Source of the DNA: Cycas panzhihuaensis
Taxonomy: Eukaryota; Cycadophyta
Direction: 5' to 3'
Assembly (NCBI GenBank): GCA_023213395.1
Contig: CM041465.1
Span: 98,525,741 to 98,589,740 of the forward strand
Length of the DNA stretch: 64,000 bases
Positions 55,280 to 64,000 of the stretch are shown here, piece after piece. Every line of letters starts with the position of its first letter. Positions within the stretch are counted from its first letter, which is position 1. The notes under the pieces are model-generated. The model was not told the DNA's origin, ran no database searches, and saw nothing but the letters and a program-made list of their open reading frames with translations. Both the position numbers and the translations under genes were made by a program.

Positions 55280-57000
55280 TGTTGTTATGTGAGATACCGC
55301 ACTATGTCGTCATACCACTCATTATCGATGAGTGGATAGGGAGAGATGTCCTGAATAGTCAAGATGGACTCATCAGGGAGGGAATCATCAATGGGAGTAT
55401 CAAGTGAGTTAGGAATAGGGGCATCTGCGAGCTGCTCGGCCACTACCATTCCCTTCTTCAATTTTTGGTTAATGATATGAAGGTCGAACTCTTGAAGCAG
55501 GATGGCCCAATAGCCAACCCTACCCATCAAGTCCAAATGAGTAAGTAAGTATTGCAAGGGATCGCACTGGATGATCACCTTGGTGGTGTTGCCAAGCAAG
55601 TAATGTCTAAACTTCTTAGTCGGATGGACCAAGGAGAGACATTCCTTCTCAGCAGGAGAGTAATTGAGTTTGGCAACCATGAGAGTGTGACTGATGAAGT
55701 AAATAGCCCTCTTGAGTCCTGAGTTATCCTCCTGAGCTAGCATAGCACCCAGGGACTCATCAGACGCTGAGGTATAAAGAACAAAGGCCTATCGAAATGA
55801 GGGGATGCCAACGTAGGAGTAGAAGTAAGGGCTTCCTTAAGTCCTTCGAAGGCTTATTAGGTCTTATCAGACCAAACAAAAGGGGCTCCCTTCTTTAACA
55901 TGTTCTTAAGGGGTTTGGTGCTCATAGTGAAATCTGCTAAGAAGCACCTAAGGAAACCAAGACTACCTAGAAATGACTTGATCTGTCATTGGGTTCTAAG
56001 AGGCAGCATGTCAAGGATTGCCTTGACTTTGTCAAGGTTAATCTGGATCCCTTGTTTTGACATAAGAAATCCAAGGAGTTTGCCAAAGGTAATAAACACA
56101 CACTTGAGTGGGTTCAGGCTAATGTGATACTTGCAGCATTATGTGAAGAGAGCCCATAAGTCAGAGGGATGATGGGCCCTAGCATGTGAGAGACCCATCA
56201 TGTCATCCATGAAAACCTCCAAGGTGTTGTCGATGAGGTCATGGAAGATGAAATACATCGCTCTTTGGTAAGTAGCACCTACATTCTTAAGACCAAAGGG
56301 CATTGCCTTATAGGCAAAAGTACCTCACAGGATGGTGAAGGCCATCTTGTGGCAGTCTTCAGGAGATATCTAGATCTAGTTGTAACTAGGGAAGCCATCC
56401 ATCAAGGACATAACTTTGAATCTAGCAGTTCGATGAATGATTTGATTGATGAAAGGAAGTAGAAAATTAACCTTAGGACAAGCGTTGTTAATGTCACGAA
56501 AATCAATACATATGCAGAAATGTTGGATACCCACTTGGGGTAATTAATGGAGGTGATAAGTCCAGCATCCAATAGCTTTCAAACCTCCATCTTAACGGTG
56601 ACTAAGAGCTTAGGGTGAAGAGGACGCTGCTTCTGGCATACGGGGTGAGCGCCAGAATGGTAGTGAGATTATGAGTAACAATAGAAGGGTCAATTCCCTT
56701 CATGTCGGAATAATCCAATGCAAAGACATCCCGACACTCCTAGAACAAAAGGGAATACTCCCTCACCTCATCGGGAGAACATTCCATCCCAACCTTAATA
56801 ACCTTACCAGGGGCCAAGATTATGTCTTGGGTTGCCCCCATGTACATGTCATTCCTCTCCTCGAAGTGGAGGGGGGCAAGGTCAACACGAAGAGGTGGAA
56901 TAGGGGATGGGATTGGATCAGTGAGTGTGGACACAATTGCAAGGATCTTGTGGTGGCCAAGCTTATGGTGACCAAAAGGCAAGTTAGACATAAAGCCCGC
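55280..57000 (-). pseudogene. pol: G3 reverse transcriptase-RNase H (broken)
   Basis: Minus strand. The upstream part starts near 56991 with LPFGHHKLGHHKILAI and YSDMKGIDPSIVTHNLT near 56690. Catalytic LEVFMDDMMGLSHARAHH lies near 56175-56225, with the Asp pair intact. Then ISLNPLKCVF, GKLLGFLMSKQGI and SFLGSLGFLRCFLADF. The RNase H is open for 152 codons at 55743-55285: MLAQEDNSGLKRAIYFISHT, LNYSPAEKECLSLVHPTKKF, YLLGNTTKVIIQCDPLQYLL. Stops and a few shifts occur in the palm region. Confidence 0.85.
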
Positions 57001-57149
57001 TAGGTGCTCGAGTAAGGCCTCATCATCTTCGAAGTAATCTACCCCATGGATGACCTTACTCCGAATAGATGAGGTGCTAGAAGAAGTGGAGGCAATGGGA
57101 CCATGATGATCATCGGGTTGCCTGTCTTTCTCAGGAGACTCTAGGAGAG

Positions 57150-58510
57150 AGTCTCAAAGGGGGTCCTCAGAAGGAGCAAAAAGGAGTTCCTTAAAGCCAT
57201 CACCTATGGGGGGTGATGAAGAGGAAGAACCAATCGAGGGTGAGTCAATACGAGTGATGATATGTGACACAGAAGAGTGGTTAATCTCACCAATGAGAGG
57301 GGTTCTAGATGGGGATCTAGAACGGGACGAGTGTAACCTACTAGTGTGAAGGAAAGAAATGGGGTGAAGACAATCCTCATCCTCATTGTGAGACTCGTCA
57401 TCACTAAACGAGATGAGGTACCTATAGCTCCCAACTCTAATAGGAGCGAAGCACGTGAGACTAGGAGAAGAAGATGAGGGATCTTCTTTAGTGTGAGATG
57501 GATTGGGTATACCAATATAGCAAGCCAAGGCATGAGTAGAAGGGCCTTGGCTTGCCTGATTAACAGGACGAGTTTTTTTGGCATGTGGGAATTCACGAGA
57601 AACAACTCTCATTCGTTCATCCTGGACGAATTTAAGTTGCCCCCAGAGGGTCAAACACACGGCTCCCATCTGGTCAAGCCATGGTTGACCTAAGAGAATG
57701 TTGTAGTCGACGTCAACGTCAAGCACTACAATATCAGCGAGGACAGTCTTGCCCTCGAGGGTGAGTGGGATCATGATAGATCCCAATGGGGTCTTTTTGC
57801 TACCATCGTAGCCTTGGCATCACTACAGAATAGGTTCTAAGGCAGAAATACCAAGCTCTTGTATAACATACAAGGGCATGGTATTCACAGAAGAACAGTT
57901 GTTGACAATGATCATTCGTAAGGTATAGTCAGGTGTATCAATGGTAATGGTGAATGGGAAGTTCCACTGACGTTCCCTTTCACACGTGGGAGGAAGGTCC
58001 TTAGGATCAAAAGAAATAATGGCTTCACAACTTTGGGTGACACACAAAGCATGGACGAGCACGTCATTTGATCTTAAAGCTTCCAAAAGGAGGGCCCATT
58101 GCTCAGGACAACTCCTCAAAATGTCCATCAAGGACATTCCCACAGTGACGGTATGGAGTTCATCAATGATGGAGAAAGGCTTACCCTTTGCAGTAGGTTG
58201 GGTAAGTGCCTTTCGAAAATCATAATGATCGAGACACACGGGAATAGCCTTGGGAAAAAGAGGCACTTCCAGAGGAGGGTTCTTTGGAAGAGGATCAGAA
58301 GGAGTAGAAGAAGAAGCACCAGCAGCTTCTTTGGCAGCTTGAGAACGAGTAAGGGCATACGAAGGAGTAGCCTCAAGTATTTGGATCACCTTCTTTCCAT
58401 TATTCCAGGACTGCGAAGGTGAAGGAGTGCGTTGGTTAGGAGAACGCGAGGGAAAGGATGAATCCCAGGTGCCCTTCCCTTTATTGTGGGAAGGATGGGA
58501 ATTCAATGAT
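57150..58510 (-). pseudogene. pol: G3 gag C-terminus, protease and linker (two long frames)
   Basis: Two open stretches on the minus strand, 58506-57823 (227 codons) and 57786-57154 (210 codons), are the longest intact frames of any Tat copy here. The first has a Ser/Pro-rich gag tail, then IPVCLDHYDFRKALTQP, IIDELHTVTVGMSLMDILRS, and the retropepsin site, which reads VNNCSSVNTM where G1 has LDNGSSVNAM: both catalytic Asp and Gly are changed. The second has LEGKTVLADIVVLDVDVDYN, ILLGQPWLDQMGAV, then a Ser-rich acidic linker towards RT. Confidence 0.8.
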
Positions 58511-60576
58511 CTTCCTCGACTCCAGTTGTTTTTGGATTAGTGTTGCGATTATGTTCCCCATGTTTGGGGAATGGATCCTTATGGACTAGTTGGTCTAGAT
58601 TAGGCCTTGAGGCCCGTTTAGAGGAGGAGTCACATCAAGGGGCATCCTTGGGATGCTAGGCCCTATAATGTGAGTCATCGTGAAAGCACTCCCCATGAAT
58701 GGAGCACCACTTCTTCTCAAGTGAGGAATCGGGTTTCCTCGCTTGAGAGGATTGGGCATTTCCATTCCTGGGGAGGGGAGCTTGGGTAGCTTATTGAATT
58801 TGTTTGTTGGAAGTTGGGGATGAAGGAGCCTGTAATTTGAGTTCCTTTATCGTACATTCGAATGAACATATGGTGGATGTGAGTGGATCTAAAGTCTTCT
58901 CAGTTGGATGAGAAGAAGATCTAGAAGATTGTTGTGGTTTAGTATCCTTAGTTAGAGGTGGTGCCTCACGTCACTGTGAGGGCTTAAGAGGCTTCTTGAG
59001 TCTAGCCTAGATCTCAATAGCCTCAAGCGCTAAGCACTTTGTAATCATGGAGTTGCATGTGGTCCCTCTTTAACTCCTCGGGCAACGTGGCCTTAGTGGA
59101 GTGAAGAAGGTCGTGAAATCATTGCACAAAGTCATGATTCATCTCATCCTGACCTTGTTTGAGCGATAGGAGGGACTTCATTTTGCTTTCAAATGGACAA
59201 GCTACATCAAAGTAGTTGATGAATTCGTCCACCAATTACTAGAATGAAAAGATAGAATGAGCGGAAAGGCAATAGAACTACTTAAGGGCATCACCTTACA
59301 AAGATCTAGGGAACAATTTTATTAAGATATGGTCGTAAGCCCAGTAATCAATATATGCCATAGAAAAACTATGGACGTGCTCCACTGGGTCTTGTGAGGA
59401 AGTTCCGTTAAATTTAGGAACTTTGGGAGGATGAGGTGGTAAGTTGGTCCTTAGTACCTCAACGGACAATGGTATCGATCGATAGTCCATAAAGGGACGC
59501 GCCTTTGCATGGACTATTAGATCAACAAATGGCAATGAGCAAGGAACGGATGGGGGTGGTAAACCCATCCCTCCTTGGGGAAGCGCCTCTTGTTGGAAAG
59601 GGACTTGAGGATAAGTGCCTTGAAAGGAAACCAAGTTCCCTTGTGAAGGCATAGCATAAGAGGCTATGCTAGATGGTGGGAAAGGAGGGTGCAGAACTGG
59701 GTTTTGCCCATACGGGCTACCCGTAGGTGGTGCAACCCCATATGGGTGTAGCAGGTCCATACCATAAGCTGGAATATTGTTCCCTTTACCCTACCCCCAA
59801 GGTTGAGAGATATAACCTGGGGGTATGTAAAGGGAAGAACCACTAGGTTAGTTTTGGGGATATGTGGCAGTGGGTCCCACATGGTTAGCGACTAAAGAGT
59901 TAGTAGGACCTGTAGGCCTACTAGGGAATGCATGCACCACATTAGGGGATGGCGCATTAGCTTGGCTAGGAAAGGGTATGCTAACCCCCAACTGAGGGAA
60001 AGACATACCACGAGAGGGTCCTAAAGAACTAGGACCATGGTGAGGGATGGAAGGTGTGACATTCATCCCCAAGGTTAGTGTAGGAATGGAGCGAGACGAA
60101 TACGTAGGAACAAAAGGGTTACTCGTAGTAGGAGGGGCAGGTGTGAATGAAGAAGGTGGTAAAGGAGCAGATGAAGAAGATGCTCCACCACACTAAACAT
60201 ATTCAAACCACCTGGGATGTGATTGAAGGCGAGCCGCTTGAAATCACTTGCTAATAGTTTCAACCACGTCAGTAGATGGGACCTCGAATGACGTAGACCC
60301 CTTAGGGCACTCGTAAGAATCACCAATTGAATGGTGGATCTCAAGAGAAAGCGGGTCTTTTACCGCATGGGTAGAAGGACAAATGTCAAGGGGGTGATGT
60401 TCGTCATTCGGGTAGAAAAGAGGATCATCACCCTCTTGGGTGGATCCTATAATAGATGCAGGGAATTCATGAGTTCTTGATGCAAATGCATGATAGGCCC
60501 AATCAGAAGGGTATCCTTCCATGGTCGAATCGAAATCTGACGATGAAAGAGGATGATACCTAGCATCTTCTAACAA
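58511..60576 (-). pseudogene. gag: G3 gag (broken)
   Basis: Minus strand. N-terminal acidic part near 60576-60244 (MEGYPSDWAYHAFASRTHEF), then a Pro/Gly/Tyr-rich linker (HPYGVAPPTGSPYGQNP near 59755). The gag core is LPPHPPKVPKFNGTSSQDP near 59440, then EHVHSFSMAYIDYWAYDHI. FINYFDVACPFE and LKQGQDEMNHDFVQ lie near 59120-59225. Frame changes and stops are present. It matches G1 gag throughout, in the same domain order. Confidence 0.75.
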
Positions 60577-60763
60577 TGGAGGTAAACCACATAAGCGATG
60601 AGAAAAGCATCGTATACAAAGCTTACCAACACTTTAGAAGAAGGAAAGGGCAACAAGGAGTGCACATTGGGGGCTGCCCAATGCAGGAGATGAAGTGAGA
60701 GGAACCACTAGCAGGTAGCAATACCAATAAAAAAGGATGAAGACTAGCTCCGTTACTGGCAAG

Positions 60764-60781
60764 TCCCCAGTATGGTTGCCA
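60764..60781 (-). other. G3 primer binding site (tRNA-Arg-like)
   Basis: The minus strand reads TGGCAACCATACTGGGGA, one base after the LTR end GCGTATCCA. It resembles the tRNA-Arg-type site of Tat/Ogre elements, with central mismatches. Confidence 0.6.
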
Positions 60782-60782
60782 A

Positions 60783-63521
60783 TGGATACGCATCTATGGG
60801 ATAACCACATAGCTACATAGGGATAGCGAGGATGATTGATGATACTATTAGGGTGCAGATAAGAACCTACAAGCGAGGCAAGTACCATGCAGGGTGCCTC
60901 ATGCACCGGAGCACGAGTTTGGGACCTGCAGATGGTACTGAAACGCTGCCCACAAGGTGGTATCCCTATATTTAGCAAGAAATGGGTTATGCAAAACTAA
61001 GTTAGGTTAAATAACAAGGACTCACCTCGCAAGGCGTCCGTGTGATGGAGTGCAGATTCAAGACCTGCAGAGGTGCCTGGTTGCTTCTAGGTAGTCATAA
61101 AAAGGTGAGGCTTTCCTACCTCTCAGATGGTTGGGAAGAGGAGGAAAGAGCCTGGCAAGTTACATCTTCTTAAGGAGGTGAGAAGGCAATACGAGAGTGA
61201 GATGCACGTGTGTAACGTAGTGTCTATGTGTAGGCTAGTCAAGAGAGCAAGGTGCAGATAGCTCTAGCTCGAAAGGAACTATCTAAGTGTAATAGATTAA
61301 CTGCTAAATAAAAGACACATAAAGTGCAAGTATGCATTCTTTTCCTCTTTTCAGTTTCCTATGTGTTTCTTAACATGCAAGAATATGCATAAAGAACAAC
61401 ACTATAAGGAAAATACGCAAGGGTAAGAAAAATACTTGGACTGGTGTCTGAACGGAGCACTATGCGTCTCTTCGCTTCTCGCGCCTTCCTGCTCCACTTG
61501 TTGCATATGCAAAACTGATCAATAATGGATGCTGTGAACGACTGAAGAGGGGCTAGCTTACCTCCCTAATGTATGCAAAAAGCAAACAACAAATGATGGA
61601 AAATAACGAAAAGCAACAAATATGGAACGAACCTACAAATGGGTTTGTTTCATATGCAACTCCACAAACGCGAGATTTTGTCAATTAAACAAATAGGTTT
61701 CTCCCTCTCAGAAGAGGGGCCACAAAATAGATCTAATATGTGTATCTAAACTTAGAAGAAATAAAATCAAACTAAGTTAAGCATGTGCATATTATTTAAT
61801 AAAACAACTTCCAACAAGATTTCTATAAACAGTCACTGCAACTGATACCCAAAACGAGAGTATAGCCTCAGAATGGCTAACTCACCAACAGAAAGTCTCC
61901 ACTTAGCCTCGGGAAAGGAAAACAAACTTGTAGGAATAACATGGGGCAATAAACAATGAGAAGGAAAAAGTGAAGGGAAAGTAGGCAGGTGCACCCAAAG
62001 GACGAAGTGCTATGGACAGCAAATTATCCAAGTGGATGGGTTGCAAGTTGTAGGCCAAAGAAGAGCAGTTTTGGGGCTTATGAGATGCCCAAAACTAGCG
62101 AATAAGGGGCTGGAACCAGTGTGGCAAGGGGCTGCCAATGTTGGTTCAGATTTAGGAGTAGGTCCCCAAGTCTCTGGCCAAGCTTTAAGAGAGGCAATAG
62201 GTGTAGGAGGAAAGGAAAAAAAGGTTTGGACCCTTAGAGAGAAGGTTTGCAAGGGGGATTGGTCCCACCTTTCTCCCTTAAATTTCCTTTATATAACCCC
62301 GTCTACACAGCCACCTTAAGGCAGGCTTGTAAGACTATAAGGGAAAGCACTACACTCCTCAAATCTCAAGATCCAGTAACAAACTAAGTAGGGAATCAAG
62401 AAAGTAAATACAACAAGTATTTATTCATAAAAACTATAAAAAAGAGGCATAAATCACAAAGTAAATAAGTAGAGTACCTTGTAGGGAGGAGAAGAAGTAT
62501 GTATCTGCTGGAAAGCAACAGAAAAAAACAGCACTTAGCAAGGTTTGATGGTAGGTTTGGAGGAGGATACCAATGTATGAAAAATCCTGGTGATTTGGGG
62601 CCCTTTAGTGCTTGTTCTTTTGAAGACCTTGAGAAGTATCCCTCTTTCAACTTTGTAGACCTGAAAAAAGATGTTGAGCTTGTTGTTCTTGAGCATAAGA
62701 GATAGCAATGGTCTCTAGTGAAGAGCAGTAGCAAGGAGTCTTAGTTTTGTAGTAGTTGTTATAAGAGATTGGTGGAGTTTTCTGTAAAAATGAGCTAAGA
62801 AGAAGGAAAAATGAAGAAAGCTTTTGGTTTTATTCCCTGCTTACTCCAAGTGAACGTTGGGGGGCTCAGGGAAGTTCAAATGCACAGGTGCTACATGACA
62901 GTTTCACGAAAAAGGTGGGAACTATCACGTGATTTTAAAAAACTTTTTTAAATAGTTATACCACGGTAAACTTTGCGGTACCGCGTCAAAGATCGCAATA
63001 CCACTAAGTTTATAGCAGTATGAGCCTGGAAACAAAATTAAGGCCAAAATAGTGGTTTGGAGCTAAATGAGGAGCAAATCAAGGCTAGAATAAGTTTGGG
63101 GGAGTACCCAGGTGATGGACAAGTAGCCAAGAAAGTGAACTAGGTCTCAACCAAGGATTCAATCAGACTTGGAAGAGACTACAACATGAATAGGATGTCA
63201 TAAAAAAGGGCAAACACGACTGGCTGAGGCATCCCGAGAGGCCGTGGAGATGATGTGGGTGGCTGTGTGCTATATGGGGTGTAGCATTCACTGAAGAATG
63301 CCCCCACTGTGAGTTGTCATAGGCTAAAAAACGTGCAGTAAGCACATGTAGAGTGATTAAATAAGAAGATAATGCAAACATACAAATGGCAGGCAAGCAT
63401 ATGTCAGGTAATCCATACTAAGCAATCTCAGTCAAACAGGAGTGAAGAGAGAAATGAAAACATATACCTGAGCTTACCTGAGTCGATGTGTCTCGAGTCC
63501 ATTCCCGAGTGGCCAGAAACA
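60783..63521 (-). repeat. Shared LTR: G3 5' LTR and G4 3' LTR
   Basis: On the minus strand it runs from TGTTTCTGGCCACTCGGG (63521) to GATGCGTATCCA (60783), 2739 bases. It is flanked on the right by a purine-rich tract (CCAAGAGGCGG) and G4 spacer, and on the left by the G3 PBS. GGTACC module at 62957-63024. Confidence 0.85.
62957..63024 (-). promoter_or_regulatory. GGTACC palindromic module in the shared G3/G4 LTR
   Basis: The plus strand reads ACCACGGTAAACTTTGCGG, TACCGCGTCAAAGATCGC and AATACCACTAAGTTTATAGC. It combines the GGTACC arms of LTR modules with the AAAGATCGC part otherwise seen beside the antisense gene. Confidence 0.4.
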
Positions 63522-63880
63522 CCGCCTCTTGGCGTGAGAGCCTCACCACTCAGAAGCATGGTGTGATGGTGAATGCTGACAATAAAAAACCATCAATAGC
63601 ACATGCATATATATATATATATATAAATAAATATGAACAGTATATGGACCAAGGGTGTCAGCGAGTATCGTGGTGGAATACATGGATAAGGGAGATGGAG
63701 ACGAGGATGACATAGGGGCTGCCTACATGTCATCTAAACATCGACCTGTAAGTGAATAGAGCCAATGAAGGGGATGCCCCCGTTACCGAAGTGCAACGAG
63801 TGATAGGAGGGCACCTAGTAAACTAAACAAGCACATCAGACTAAAGGTGACTAGAGACTCGGGCACGGGCTGGTCAGGCA
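63522..63880 (-). other. G4 PPT and spacer
   Basis: The purine-rich CCAAGAGGCGG (minus strand), then a spacer with (TA)n at 63607-63624. It aligns with 49506-49899 of G3. Confidence 0.6.
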
Positions 63881-64000
63881 AGCCTCAAAGGCAGTCGCTA
63901 AGAAGAGGGAGGCGACGCTCGAGGATGAGGCAGATAAGGCTATCAGCCTCAGCATTGAAGTCCCGAGGGATGTGCTAAATATCAACTAACAAAAAGTGGG
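63881..64000 (-). pseudogene. G4 second RNase H, C-terminal end (runs off the window)
   Basis: The minus strand reads AEADSLICLILERRLPLL near 63896-63950, matching HIPRALNVKV..VHLILERHLPLL of G1. Only the C-terminal part is inside the window. It shows that another Tat element continues to the right. Confidence 0.6.

Larger units (their letters stand above)
46753..64000 (-). mobile_element. Tat/Ogre-like block: G3 plus partial G4 sharing an LTR
   Basis: Minus-strand order from right to left: G4 second RNase H end and PPT (63522-64000), an LTR (60783-63521), G3 PBS, gag, protease, RT, RNase H, integrase, antisense gene, second RNase H, PPT, and another LTR (46753-49505). The middle LTR has a PPT and upstream element sequence on its right, and a PBS on its left. 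It therefore serves as 3' LTR of G4 and 5' LTR of G3 at once. The block continues beyond the window, so its second border and target duplication cannot be tested. Confidence 0.8.

Noticed and set aside
1-64000. CRISPR arrays, bacterial operons, rRNA genes or organellar DNA
   Set aside because: No direct repeat-spacer pattern, no Shine-Dalgarno-led gene clusters and no rRNA signature. All coding matches are plant LTR retrotransposon proteins.

Overview
The window is a stretch of repeat-packed nuclear DNA from a plant, most likely a species with a large genome. I see no ordinary host gene, tRNA gene, rRNA gene or CRISPR array. Almost everything recognisable is LTR retrotransposon sequence: Ty1/copia elements, and large Ty3/gypsy elements that look like the plant Tat/Ogre group (LTRs of about 2.7-3.0 kb, extra genes between pol and the 3' LTR). 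All protein genes are broken by stops or frameshifts, mostly of the C-to-T/G-to-A kind expected from decay of methylated DNA. I call them pseudogenes. LTR ends, target-site duplications (TSDs), primer-binding sites (PBSs) and polypurine tracts (PPTs) are still readable.

Left part (1-16.1 kb, AT-rich). Copia A (+) has a conserved leader (1846-2280), gag-pol (2409-6709) and the start of a 3' LTR at 6637. It abuts an old Ty3/gypsy reverse transcriptase relic (6978-7769). Then come copia LTRs with adjacent methionine-type primer sites (7770-8063 and 11929-12311), a possible solo LTR (9691-10015), a minus-strand copia RNase H relic with PPT and LTR (about 10850-11270), and copia B (conserved leader 13806-14270, gag-protease relic to about 16130).

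Right part (16.1-64 kb) is one nested structure. The skeleton is Tat element G2 (-): 3' LTR fragment (16131-17075), second RNase H, an antisense plant-mobile-domain (PMD) gene, integrase, RNase H and half of RT (44737-46752). Three things are inserted into it: (i) complete Tat element G1 (+, 17994-35442, TSD ATGAG) inside the second RNase H; (ii) complete copia C (+, 37005-42336, TSD TAGGG) inside the PMD gene; (iii) a block of Tat elements G3/G4 (-) from 46753 to beyond the window end, inside the RT. G3 and G4 share one LTR (60783-63521) in a tandem arrangement.

The most interesting signal is the extra gene carried antisense between pol and the 3' LTR in G1, G2 and G3. It encodes a PMD-like protein. 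At matching places in all three copies it has a TATA box, a candidate first intron, a second intron with consensus borders, and a convergent 3' end facing pol across a conserved spacer that contains a palindrome. A GGTACC-centred palindromic module occurs both in the LTRs and beside the start of this antisense gene. Together these suggest that this Tat family carries an autonomous, spliced, antisense gene under its own promoter.
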